Assembly (NCBI GenBank): GCA_017419325.1
Contig: JAFOLN010000219.1
Span: forward strand, 1 to 9,262
Source: Clostridia bacterium
GTDB lineage: Bacteria > Bacillota > Clostridia > Oscillospirales > RGIG577
Length of the DNA stretch: 9,262 nt
Reading direction: 5' to 3'
This document shows positions 1 through 7,900 of this stretch, in pieces. Numbering within the stretch: position 1 is the first letter of the stretch; each line of letters starts with the position of its first letter. A program made the position numbers and the translations under genes. The notes under the pieces were generated by a model that did not search any database, was not told where the DNA came from, and saw nothing but the letters and a program-made list of their open reading frames with translations.

Positions 1-1
1 C

Positions 2-691
2 GCGAAGTTAAAGGGCGGCGCCCAGCCTGCCGCGGGCAAGACGGGTACGACCGACGACGACTTCGACCGATGGTTCGTGGGCTATACGCCGTATTACGTC
101 GGCGCGGTATGGTTCGGCTACGATCAGCCGAAATCCGTATCGGGCGTTTCGTCGAACCCCGCGCTCCAGCTCTGGAGAAAGGTCATGGAGAACGTACACG
201 CGAACCTTGAGGTGAAATACTTCCCGGCGGACAATCCGAAGGTTGTAACGGAATCTTACTGCAAGGACAGCGGAATGCTCCCGGGCCCCTACTGCAAGCT
301 CGATTACCGCGGCGGCCGCGTAAGCACCGCGTTGTATATAGACGGTACTCAGCCCACGGAAACGTGCAACGTCCACTATCCCGTTACGATGGACAAGGCT
401 ACGCATCAGATAGCGACTCCCTACTGCCCCAAAGGCAATCTTATAACGGTCGCGCTTCTCAACGTATCGCGCGCGTCCAATGTGACGACGCTTGACAGCC
501 CCTACGTCGTAAGGGTAGGCTCGGGAGGCAGGATAGTCTACGGCTCCTCGGGACTTTCGTCCCTGTGCAGCCGTCACGGCTACCACGCGCCCTCACCCTC
601 GACGACCGCGCCCGAGCCTGAGGAGGAAGCTCCCGCCGCGGAGCCCGTGCCTGAGGAAACCGTGCCCGATACGACCGAATACGTTGATTAA
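2..691 (+). CDS. Class A penicillin-binding protein (PBP1A-type), C-terminal part
   Basis: This is the 3' end of a bifunctional peptidoglycan transglycosylase/transpeptidase; the start and the catalytic Ser lie upstream of the window. The reading frame is open from base 2. The transpeptidase KTGT box is at bases 38-49 (preceded by A-G), followed by WFVGYTP and AVWFGYD, the usual sequence after KTGT in class A PBPs. A GTG at 77 is internal, not a start. The extracytoplasmic tail holds paired cysteines in a C-x-DSG-x6-YC and a GT-x-PTE-x-C-x-VH pattern seen in many Clostridia PBPs, then a short globular stretch, and ends in a Pro/Glu/Ala-rich tail (about bases 583-688) likely to be flexible in the wall. 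Stop TAA at 689-691, with a terminator about 40 bases later. Family assignment is firm; which paralogue (PBP1A, PBP2A) is not resolvable here. Confidence 0.9.
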   Translation, partial: AKLKGGAQPAAGKTGTTDDDFDRWFVGYTPYYVGAVWFGYDQPKSVSGVSSNPALQLWRKVMENVHANLEVKYFPADNPKVVTESYCKDSGMLPGPYCKLDYRGGRVSTALYIDGTQPTETCNVHYPVTMDKATHQIATPYCPKGNLITVALLNVSRASNVTTLDSPYVVRVGSGGRIVYGSSGLSSLCSRHGYHAPSPSTTAPEPEEEAPAAEPVPEETVPDTTEYVD

Positions 692-731
692 GCGAAATAA
701 AGAAGGCAAAAAAGACATTGCGGTAAAGATT

Positions 732-764
732 ACGGCGTGACATTTTAGGTCGCGCCGTTTCTTT
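732..764 (+). terminator. Rho-independent terminator after the PBP gene
   Basis: A 10-bp stem (732-741 with 749-758, one G-T wobble) with a 7-base loop is followed directly by TTTCTTT. It lies 41 bases past the PBP stop, and an A-rich run precedes it. It separates the PBP unit from the glycosyltransferase gene. Confidence 0.75.
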
Positions 765-809
765 GTACGGCGATTTTGTAAGAGGCGAAAAAAGAAACTA
801 AAAAAACAA

Positions 810-838
810 TTGAAATCTCTGTGGAAATTTCGGATATT
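810..838 (+). promoter_or_regulatory. Possible sigma-A promoter for the nfrB-like gene
   Basis: TTGAAA (810-815) stands 17 bases before GATATT (833-838), matching the -35 and -10 consensus at 5 and 4 positions of 6. The site lies between the upstream terminator and the gene, so a promoter is expected here. An alternative TATATA at 840-845 has no -35 at proper spacing. It would give a leader of about 65 bases whose 3' half is GC-rich; I saw no riboswitch fold that I could recognise in it. Confidence 0.35.
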
Positions 839-897
839 GTATATATCAGAGCTTTTGTGCAGCAGACGCGCCCGGCGCCGACGCTGCGGCAGCTTAC

Positions 898-903
898 GGG
901 GAG
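898..903 (+). promoter_or_regulatory. Shine-Dalgarno GGGGAG that decides the nfrB-like start
   Basis: GGGGAG ends at 903. A TTG at 904 abuts it and could not be used efficiently, whereas the in-frame TTG at 913 sits 9 bases downstream, a normal spacing. I therefore place the start at 913. Both are TTG codons and the protein differs by only three residues. Confidence 0.55.
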
Positions 904-1113
904 TTGACGGTATTGGATCTTGCTTTTTGGGTACAGGGCCTCGGTTTTATAATGATACTCTTATATCTTATTTGCGGACTCGATGATCTTGTATGGTTTC
1001 TCATAGCCGTAATAGACAGATTTCGTCATCCGGAGAAAAAAGACGAGGACGAGATGGACTTTCGCGCCCTGCGCTCAACGCCTCCGAAAATGCTTGCGGT
1101 GGTCATCGCGGCA

Positions 1114-1116
1114 TAG
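1114..1116 (+). other. In-frame TAG at a conserved Trp position of the glycosyltransferase
   Basis: The codons around it read V-V-I-A-A-stop-H-E-A-N-V-I-G. In E. coli NfrB, as I remember it, the matching segment is M-V-P-A-W-N-E-T-G-V-I-G, which puts the stop exactly on the Trp. TGG to TAG is a single G-to-A change. The flanking frame stays open and conserved on both sides (68 codons from TTG 913 upstream, 646 from GTG 1141 downstream). Confidence 0.85.
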
Positions 1117-1140
1117 CACGAGGCGAACGTCATCGGCGAC

Positions 1141-3081
1141 GTGGTGTCTAACATCATTGAAACGGTCGATTATCCCGCCTCGATGTATCATATATTCGTG
1201 GGGGTGTACCCCAATGACCCGGATACCATGAACGTGGTAAACGAGCTCGGCAAAAGCTTTCCGAACGTGCATACCGTCGTCGACTGCATGGAGGGCCCCA
1301 CCACGAAAGCGCAGAACGTCAATAATGTTATAGGACAGATAAGCCGTTTTGAGGCATTGGCCGGGATATCCTTTGCGGCGCTTATAGTTCACGATTCCGA
1401 GGACGTGGTGCATGCTTATGAATTTCTTGCGGCAAATTACCTTATAGAGCGATACGATGCGCTGCAGTTTCCCGTGTTCCCGATTCTGGAGATGCCCGGG
1501 TTCGGTAATTTCTTCAGGCAGCTTACTACCGCCACGTATGCGGACGAGTTTGCGGAAAACCACTATATTACCATGGTGGACCGCCGCAATATCAGCGCAT
1601 TTGTGCCCTGTGCGGGCACGGGCTTTGCGCTGTCGCGGAGCATACTGGAAGCGGAAAACTGGAAGGACATTCTCCCTTCGGACAGCCTGACGGAGGACTA
1701 TCTTATGTCGCTGTCCCTCTATAAAAAGGGGATACAGCTTCATTATGTGCTCGATAAGCTGCCGAGGCTTCAGAGGGACGGCAGGGTGCGAAACGATTTT
1801 ATCGCCACCCGCGCACTGTTTCCGAACAGGTTCAAAGCCGCCGTGCGCCAGAAAACGCGCTGGACATACGGCATCACAATGCAGTCTATAGGAATAAGGG
1901 ATGTGTTTACAAAGGAGCATGTACCGCTTTCGGGACGCTACTCCTTTTACAAGGACGCAAAGAGCAAGCTTGTGAACCTGGTGCCTGTTTTGGGGTATGC
2001 CGCATCGATATACTGTCTTTTGTCCGTCTTTTTAAATCTTGAGCCCATGTATCTTAACGGAACGGCGGCATATTACATGTCGTGGGTGGTATTCGGGCTC
2101 ATGGTGCTGCGCCAGACCGTCAGAGCATACGCCCTGTACCATGTCTACGGAGCGCGCACCATGTTTTTCGGATGCCTGTTCCCGCCCTTGTTCCCCATAA
2201 GGATGATATACGGTAATGTGATCAATTTCACGGCCGCTGTACGCGCATTCCGCATGAGGCTGCAAAGCAGGAAAAAAGCGAAAATGGCCGCGTCGGGGAG
2301 CAAAGGCAGAACGGACGCAAAAAGCAGCGCCCAGGAAAAAGCGCTCCTGTCCGGCGCAAAAAGCGCGGTCTCCCGCCGCATAGGGAAAATAAGGGTGGCG
2401 TGGGCCAAGACTGACCACGAGTTTCTTACAATAAATCAGTTAAGACCGTACAGAAGAACGCTGGGAGACACGCTGCTTGCGCAGAGCACCGTTACCGCAG
2501 AGGAGCTCGACGGCGCGCTTAAGGGCATAAAGGAGGGCGAGCATCTCGGCGACGCGCTTTTGCGCATGGGCCTTGTCTCGGAGGAGGAGCTTATGCTTGC
2601 GCTCGGCCGCGTGCAGCATATCATGTACGTGCCCGATGCGGTCGCCGCGCGGCTTGATATCCGCATTGACGAAGACAGAAGGGAAAGACTGCAAAGACTT
2701 CGCATAGTTCCGCTGGGCATGGAATACGGAAAATGCTTCATTGGCCTTTCAAACACAACAAAGCAGGAGCATATTGACGAGTATCGGGAAGAATGCGGCT
2801 GTCCGACGGAGAACGTATATCTGTCGGAGGCGCAGATGGACGCGTGGCTGTCGGGAGAGGACGGCGGGCGGCGGGAGGAGCCGTTCGAATCCATGGCGCT
2901 TTATGAAAAAGGACAGATACTCTTTGAACAGCTTTTGCTTATCGGCATATACGCCGAGATACTTAAAAGGTCCGAGCCCGAGATACGGGAGCATATGGGG
3001 CTTGTGGGAAGCGGCGAAATATATTCGCGTGCGCAAAAACAGGCCGAAGACGCCATAAGCCAAACGCCTGCCGGGAGCTAA
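1141..3081 (+). CDS. Downstream open part of the NfrB-like gene (GT2 catalytic core, membrane segments, MshEN)
   Basis: This is the largest uninterrupted piece of the broken nfrB-like gene, 646 codons from GTG 1141, and the piece an automatic caller would report. It keeps HDSED (residues 84-88), TED (184-186), QKTRW (237-241), the C-terminal membrane segments and MshEN (LGD at 441-443 and 469-471), and lacks the N-terminal membrane anchor and the first strand of the nucleotide-binding fold. The only purine-rich stretch before GTG 1141 is GAGG at 1120-1123, too far for efficient initiation, so I doubt it is a natural start. In the first MshEN repeat the usual Gly is absent (A-Q-S-T-V-T) and neither repeat has Arg before L-G (Thr and His instead), so c-di-GMP affinity is uncertain. 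A fragment starting here would probably not fold as a working transferase. Confidence 0.5.
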   Translation: MVSNIIETVDYPASMYHIFVGVYPNDPDTMNVVNELGKSFPNVHTVVDCMEGPTTKAQNVNNVIGQISRFEALAGISFAALIVHDSEDVVHAYEFLAANYLIERYDALQFPVFPILEMPGFGNFFRQLTTATYADEFAENHYITMVDRRNISAFVPCAGTGFALSRSILEAENWKDILPSDSLTEDYLMSLSLYKKGIQLHYVLDKLPRLQRDGRVRNDFIATRALFPNRFKAAVRQKTRWTYGITMQSIGIRDVFTKEHVPLSGRYSFYKDAKSKLVNLVPVLGYAASIYCLLSVFLNLEPMYLNGTAAYYMSWVVFGLMVLRQTVRAYALYHVYGARTMFFGCLFPPLFPIRMIYGNVINFTAAVRAFRMRLQSRKKAKMAASGSKGRTDAKSSAQEKALLSGAKSAVSRRIGKIRVAWAKTDHEFLTINQLRPYRRTLGDTLLAQSTVTAEELDGALKGIKEGEHLGDALLRMGLVSEEELMLALGRVQHIMYVPDAVAARLDIRIDEDRRERLQRLRIVPLGMEYGKCFIGLSNTTKQEHIDEYREECGCPTENVYLSEAQMDAWLSGEDGGRREEPFESMALYEKGQILFEQLLLIGIYAEILKRSEPEIREHMGLVGSGEIYSRAQKQAEDAISQTPAGS

Positions 3082-3096
3082 AAGAATATAAAAAGA

Positions 3097-3129
3097 ACGA
3101 TGCACCGATTCCGGTGCATCGTCTGTTTT
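3097..3129. terminator. Bidirectional terminator between two convergent genes
   Basis: A perfect 11-bp stem (3097-3107 with 3112-3122) with a 4-base loop ATTC lies 15 bases past the nfrB-like stop. On the + strand it is followed by CTGTTTTG; on the - strand it is followed by a T-rich run, the complement of the A-rich bases 3081-3096. It can therefore end transcription from the glycosyltransferase and from the convergent nitroreductase. A smaller 7-bp hairpin (3143-3149 with 3154-3160) lies between it and the nitroreductase stop but has no T tract. Confidence 0.8.
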
Positions 3130-3180
3130 GCAATGCGTCTGAAGCTGTCAGCCGACAGCTGTAAGTCCGGTTTGTTTGCT

Positions 3181-3933
3181 TTACACGTATCTCGTTTCGG
3201 GAGCGGGACGGATTACCTTGTTTACATACGATTCGTCGCCCTTGTAGCCTACGGACAGCATCATATACATCTTTTCGTCGGGCGAAAGGCCTACTATTTC
3301 CTTCATCTCGTCGGAAACGAAGTAGAGGCTTACGAGAATGCCGTTGTAGCAGCAGCCGAGTCCCAGCGGCTCCGCCGCAAGGTCGAGAGCGCAGGCCGCG
3401 ATGGCCGCGTTGTGTCCGCCGAGGTACTTGTTGCCCACTATGCATACAACGTGGGGCGCGCCCATGGTGATGCCCTCGCGCTTGTTGGGCGCGGAGTTCT
3501 TTATATAGTCGTTCGACAGCGGAACGGCGCGCTGTGCAGCGGCCTCAAGCTTCGCCGTCGTTTCGGGCGTGGTGATTATGTACTTGACGCCCTGCTGGTT
3601 CGAGCCGGTGGGAGCCTGATTTGCAAGGAAAACAAGGCGCTCCAGCGTCTTTTTGTCAACGGGGTCGCTCTTGTAGTGTCTTATGCTGCGTCTCGAATAG
3701 ATGACCTTCTCGAAGTCCTTTTCGGTGGCAAATTCTATCTTGTCGCCTACGGAAGCCTTCGTCCAGTCGTATTCGATTGCACCGAACGGGCACGCGCCGC
3801 CGCAATGGCCGCACTCGAAGCAGTCGCTGTCGTCGCACACGGCAACGCCGTCCTTAATTGTGAACAGATACTTGGTGCAGGCCTGAACGCAGCGGCCGCA
3901 TCCCGTGCATTTGTCCTTGTTGACTTTTGTCAT
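3181..3933 (-). CDS. Nitroreductase-family flavoprotein with N-terminal 2x[4Fe-4S] ferredoxin domain
   Basis: A 250-residue soluble, cytoplasmic fusion. Residues 1-50 carry two iron-sulfur motifs: C9-x2-C12-x2-C15-x3-C19 and C38-x2-C41-x2-C44-x3-C48-P. Residues from about 75 form an FMN-binding nitroreductase domain with SRRSIRHY near residue 80 and APTGSNQQ near 107, which bind the flavin phosphate and ring in this family. The ferredoxin part suggests FMN is reduced from ferredoxin-type donors rather than only NAD(P)H; the physiological substrate cannot be read from sequence. Length is normal for clostridial members. Start ATG 3933 is backed by GGGGAGGAA (3941-3949 on the complement), 7 bases away. 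It is monocistronic: its own promoter upstream, a shared terminator downstream. Stop is TAA. The name nitroreductase is a family label only. Confidence 0.92.
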   Translation of the reverse strand: MTKVNKDKCTGCGRCVQACTKYLFTIKDGVAVCDDSDCFECGHCGGACPFGAIEYDWTKASVGDKIEFATEKDFEKVIYSRRSIRHYKSDPVDKKTLERLVFLANQAPTGSNQQGVKYIITTPETTAKLEAAAQRAVPLSNDYIKNSAPNKREGITMGAPHVVCIVGNKYLGGHNAAIAACALDLAAEPLGLGCCYNGILVSLYFVSDEMKEIVGLSPDEKMYMMLSVGYKGDESYVNKVIRPAPETRYV

Positions 3934-3978
3934 GGTTTATTTCCTCCCCAAAGTTATTAAAAAGAATGGTTTTCAGTT

Positions 3979-4007
3979 ATTTTACCACGATATTTTTCGC
4001 TTTTAAA
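3979..4007 (-). promoter_or_regulatory. Likely promoter of the ferredoxin-nitroreductase gene
   Basis: On the - strand TTTAAA (4007-4002) precedes TAAAAT (3984-3979) by 17 bases, and TGG stands directly before the -10, giving an extended -10 TGnTAAAAT. It leaves a leader of roughly 40 bases before ATG 3933, which includes the strong Shine-Dalgarno site. Confidence 0.5.
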
Positions 4008-4090
4008 TACCTTTTGAGAAATTTATACAAAAACAACCGCGCCGGAATAAAAATATTTCTCATAAATTTTTAAATTTTTTTGTCTATGCA

Positions 4091-4119
4091 TGTAAAAATG
4101 AATAGTTATGTGTTATAAT
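4091..4119 (+). promoter_or_regulatory. Likely promoter of the rlmB unit
   Basis: A perfect TATAAT (4114-4119) is preceded by TGT, giving the extended -10 TGTTATAAT. A weak -35, TGTAAA (4091-4096), is at 17 bases. Poor -35 plus extended -10 is a recognised sigma-A pattern. The rlmB Shine-Dalgarno (GAGG, 4136-4139) follows. Confidence 0.65.
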
Positions 4120-4150
4120 ATTTTTTAATTAAAGTGAGGTATAGCGACAA

Positions 4151-4933
4151 ATGAAGACCAGAACCACAGAAAATGACAGCGATAACTCAAAATGGGTGGT
4201 TTTCGGCCGAAATCCCGTAATGGAGCTTTTGAAGAGCGGGCGCGAGGTCGACAAGCTTTTTGTTCAGAAGGGTTCCCGCGAGGGCTCTTTAATGAAAATA
4301 CTTAAGCTGGCCCGCGAAAGGCGCATAGTCATAAGCGAAGCCGAAAAGCCCAAGCTTGACTCACTTTGCCAGAACGGCGCGCATCAGGGCGTCGTGGCAT
4401 TCTGCGCCGCGAAGGAGTATACCGAGGTTTCGGAAATGCTTCGGGCGGCGAAGGAGAAGGGCGAGGACGCGCTTCTCATCCTCTGCGACGAGATAAACGA
4501 CCCCTATAATCTGGGAGCCATAATCCGCACGGCCAACGCCGTGGGAGCGCACGGCGTTATCATACCGAAGCGTCGCAGCGTGGGGCTGTCGGGCGCTGTT
4601 GTAAAGGCGGCGGCGGGAGCGCTTGAATACGTGGCGGTGGCCAGAGTTACAAATCTTTCGAGAACGATAGACGAATTAAAGGCCGCGGGCGTCTGGATAT
4701 ACGGCTCCGATGCCGACGGTGAGTCGATTTTTGAGAAAAAACCCATAACGGGGCCCGCCGCGCTCGTCATAGGCAGCGAAGGCGCGGGCATATCGCAGCT
4801 CATACGTAAAAAATGCGACTGCATGCTCTCCATACCCATGCGGGGAGAGATAAACTCGCTCAATGCGTCCGTTGCGGGCGGCATCCTCATGTATGAGCTT
4901 TTAAGAGACAGAACGGTAACGAATAAGGAATAA
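4151..4933 (+). CDS. rlmB: 23S rRNA (guanosine-2'-O)-methyltransferase, TrmH/SpoU family, RlmB-like
   Basis: This 260-residue cytoplasmic SPOUT enzyme would use S-adenosylmethionine to methylate a ribose 2'-OH, in RlmB that of G2251 in the 23S P-loop. The N-terminal substrate-binding part begins VVFGRNPVMELL (residues 16-27). The catalytic knot domain shows all three SpoU motifs: N-D-P-Y-N-L-G-x3-R-T-A (N120, R126), IGSEGAGIS (G208-G211), and IPMRGEINSLNASVA (residues 228-242). Family length is about 245, so it is complete. ATG 4151 follows GAGG at 4136-4139 with an 11-base gap, and an extended -10 promoter lies just upstream. In many Bacillota rlmB lies next to cysS and mrnC; here it instead leads into a large membrane protein 28 bases downstream, probably one transcript. 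TrmH or another SpoU specificity is possible, but the N-terminal domain fits RlmB. Confidence 0.9.
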   Translation: MKTRTTENDSDNSKWVVFGRNPVMELLKSGREVDKLFVQKGSREGSLMKILKLARERRIVISEAEKPKLDSLCQNGAHQGVVAFCAAKEYTEVSEMLRAAKEKGEDALLILCDEINDPYNLGAIIRTANAVGAHGVIIPKRRSVGLSGAVVKAAAGALEYVAVARVTNLSRTIDELKAAGVWIYGSDADGESIFEKKPITGPAALVIGSEGAGISQLIRKKCDCMLSIPMRGEINSLNASVAGGILMYELLRDRTVTNKE

Positions 4934-4961
4934 AGAAAAAACCAAAGGGTGGAATTTTTAT

Positions 4962-7900
4962 ATGGATAAAAAGAAGAACCTCGAGGAAAAACAGGAATTC
5001 AGAAATCTGAAGCGTTATGCGGACGCAATAACGGCACATGACGACGACGCCGAGTTTGAGGCGATCCTGAGAGAATATACGAGCGACCGCGAACGTTACG
5101 AGCGCACGGCGCCCAAGTCGGTGCGAAATCAGAGAAACGCCGCGCCCGCGGATACGGGCAGGGAGCCCGCAAGACAGGCGCCGAATCCCCAGCCCGCGCC
5201 GCAGAACGAGGAGCGCATGAACATTCCGAGGTCGCCCCGCGCCGCGGCAGCGCCGCGCAGGGAGCAAAGGCGGAGCGCGCCCGAAAGGGGAGCAGACGCT
5301 TTCGCTTATCAGAAGCGTCCCGAGGACGGCGACGCGTTCAATAACGAGATAAAGGAGCTTGAGATATCCTTTGAAAACGCGCCCGAGGCCGTTAAGGATT
5401 TCGTTGAGGAAACGCCCATAGAGGCGCAGGACAGAAGAGCGAAGCTCCTCGATATGGCCTTCGGCCCCGCCGACGCGGAGGAGTTCTATGAGGACGACGC
5501 CACCGACCTTGCGGCGTTCATAGAGAAGAAGGAGAAAAAGGACGCCTCCGATTATTACGCCGAGCTGCTTGAGGAGTCGGCGCGCGAGAAGGCGAAGAAG
5601 GAAGCCGAAGAACGGGCAAAGAGAGCGGCGGAGGGCATACCGGAGAAGAAGCCTGAGTCGTATCCCGTTATAGACATAGACCTTGACGCGGAGCCGGTGC
5701 CGCTAAGACCCGCTTCGCCCGCGCCGCAGGAGGCCGCGCCCGAAGCGGCAGAGCCTCCGAAGGAGGACATTCCGATAGAAGCGCTTCGTGAAAGCGAGTC
5801 CGAGCTTATAAAGATGGGCCTTATGGTGGGAGTTGGCAAAAAGGCTGAGGACGAGATAAAAGAAGAGATTCCAAAGGCGGATGAAAACGAGACCGCGCCC
5901 GAAATAAATGACGAAGCCGAAGAGCCCGAGACCGAGCCCGCACAGGAGGCGGAGACGACCGAAGCTCCCGCGGAGCAGGAAGCCGAAGAGCCTTCCACGG
6001 CCGAAAGCGAAGGCGCCCGGGAGACCGAACAGACTTCCGAGAGCGAGCCCGAGGCCGACGAGACGGCGGTATTTGAGGCAAAGCCTCAGAAAACCGCGCC
6101 CGATGCAGGCGAAGACGTCCCCGAAGGCGAGGCGGAAGAGACCGCCGAAGGCGAAGCCGAAGAAGCAGAGGGCGTTACAGACAAGACGATACGCATAGAG
6201 CGCACGGGCGAAATAACGCGCACGGGTGAGATGAAGCGCACGGGCGAGATGAAGCGCGAAAAGAGCGACTGGGACGACGACGACATTCCCGAGGACGAAT
6301 GGGAAGAATGGGGCGAGCCCGAGGAAAATCTTGCGGACGAGCTTAAGAGAAAGCTCGGGGACAAGATAGGCTTTATAAAGAAGATGCGCCCCGGCGCGGA
6401 CGATGACGGCGAACTGCCCGAGGGCGAGGAGTACGAAACCGACGAAGAGATGGAGCAGGCTGAGATGCTCGAGGAGTTCGAGGATCCCGAGGAGATCCGC
6501 GTTGAGGCGGACGAGTACGACGAGGTATACGACACCCTCACCGAGGACAGCTCGAATTCGTGGGTGCGCATAATCGTTTCGGCGATAGCCTTTGTACTGC
6601 TTGCGCTTATAGATATATTTGACTTTGCGGGCATCGTGCCTCCCGGCGCGATGGGCACCAACGGCGACAAGATATACGCCGGCGTTGCGATAGTCATCCT
6701 TGCGGTAGTCGTTATCATGAACATCGACGTTATGAGAAACGGCGCGCGCACGCTCTTCTCGAACGGCAGGCAGCAGGGCGTAAGCTTCGTGTTCCTGTCA
6801 ACGGTCATCATATGCGTGCAGGCGATATACTCCTTCGTAAGATGCCTTATCGAGGGCGAAGCCTTCACGTCGTACGCGTCCATAGTTGCGCTGGCGATGC
6901 TGCTTTACGGCATAGGCCGCAGGGTATACGACAGTACGCATATAAAGAACTTCGAGGCCATATACGAGGCCGGAAGCAATATAATGGAAGTAAAGAGCGT
7001 GGCCGACGGCGAGCTTACGAAGATAACGAGCAAGTTCTCCACGCTGGGAAAGAATTTCTACTATAAGAACAACGCATTGACGACGGGCGGCTTCCTTGAC
7101 TACGCAAGAGGCGGCGAACGCGAAACGTCGCTCGGCAGCCGCATGACGAGTATAATCCTTGCGGTATCGGTGGTATGCTTCATACTTGTGGCAGTGGTAC
7201 TTGGACAAAGAGGCGGATTTGAACGCTGGTTCGGCCTGCTGGCCGCCGTGTTCGCAATGGTGCTGCCCTCCATGTTCGAATTCGTGGGTTCGCTCGTATT
7301 CGCCCGCACCACAAATAACGCGCGCCGACAGGGCGCGGTTATAAGCGGCGCCGTATGCGCGTCGAAGTACAGCGAGATGGAAGCTGTGCTCCTCGATGAC
7401 AGCGACGTATTCAGACAGGGCACCGTGCTTATAAAGAGCTTAAAGCTTGTTGACAAGGACGTAATATCCCATATCCTGCCCGATGTGGCAAGCATCTTCG
7501 TTACGATAGACAGCCCGGCGAAGTTCGCGTTCATGGACATAATCGACCACAGGGAGGATATGTTAAAGACCGTAAGCTTCTATGAGAGAATAGACGGCGA
7601 GGGACTTCTGGCTCTCGTTGACGGCGCGAAGATACTTCTCGGCAACCGCGACTTTATGATAAGCCAGGGCGTTATATCCTCCTCCCACCCCGACAGGTAC
7701 TTTAAGGAGGGCAAATCCCGCTACAATATGTACGTGGCTCTCGACGGCAGGCTCGTGTGCGTATTCTCCATGGCTTATCTGCTCGATACATATGCTGCGG
7801 AAGCACTCATGAAGCTTGAAAGAGAGGACGTAAAGAGCGTTATCGCCACCTTCGACCCGAACCTTACGGAGCACGGACTTAAGACGCTCTTCGAGATAGA

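Larger units (their letters stand above)
913..3081 (+). pseudogene. nfrB: NfrB-type c-di-GMP-responsive glycosyltransferase, interrupted by an in-frame amber codon
   Basis: The reading frame is continuous from 913 to TAA 3079-3081 except for one TAG at 1114-1116; read through it, the product is about 722 residues, close to E. coli NfrB (about 745 from memory). In order it shows an N-terminal membrane segment followed by GLDD, a GT2 domain beginning AVVIAA-stop-HEANVIG, the NfrB signature YHIFVG-x-YPNDPDT, the HDSEDV acidic motif (from 1390), TEDYL (from 1690), QKTRW (QxxRW, 1849-1863), about three membrane segments (about 1975-2215), then an MshEN domain (about 2437-2760) with its two LGD repeats. 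In E. coli, NfrB is an inner-membrane synthase of an N-acetylmannosamine-containing exopolysaccharide used by phage N4, and its MshEN domain binds c-di-GMP (known for the family). Here no NfrA neighbour is present. Apart from the amber no frameshift or deletion is seen, so the lesion is recent, is an assembly error, or is read through. Confidence 0.8.

Noticed and set aside
840..912. c-di-GMP (GEMM) riboswitch in the leader of the nfrB-like gene
   Set aside because: The leader is too short and I could not find the conserved core bases of the motif; only small GC-rich hairpins are possible.
1114..1116. Genome-wide reassignment of TAG (pyrrolysine or Gln/Trp code)
   Set aside because: The nitroreductase at 8309-8899 ends in TAG and is followed at normal spacing by a Shine-Dalgarno and the next gene, and reading past it gives an Arg-rich nonsense stretch. 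TAG works as a stop here, so one in-frame TAG is better explained by mutation or error. Context-dependent suppression is not excluded.
1075..1920. Long open frame of 281 codons on the - strand
   Set aside because: It lies antisense to the glycosyltransferase core, lacks recognisable domains, and reflects the codon bias of the real gene.
3143..3160. 7-bp hairpin as a separate terminator for the - strand gene
   Set aside because: No T tract follows it on either strand; the neighbouring 11-bp hairpin with T-rich flanks is the better candidate.
3100..3960. Open frame of 286 codons on the + strand
   Set aside because: It is the antisense shadow of the ferredoxin-nitroreductase gene, which has both iron-sulfur motifs, flavin motifs and a strong ribosome site.
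6086..6883. Ser-rich open frame of 265 codons on the - strand
   Set aside because: It is the complement of the Glu/Asp-rich coding region; acidic codons read in reverse give Ser/Pro/Leu-rich frames.
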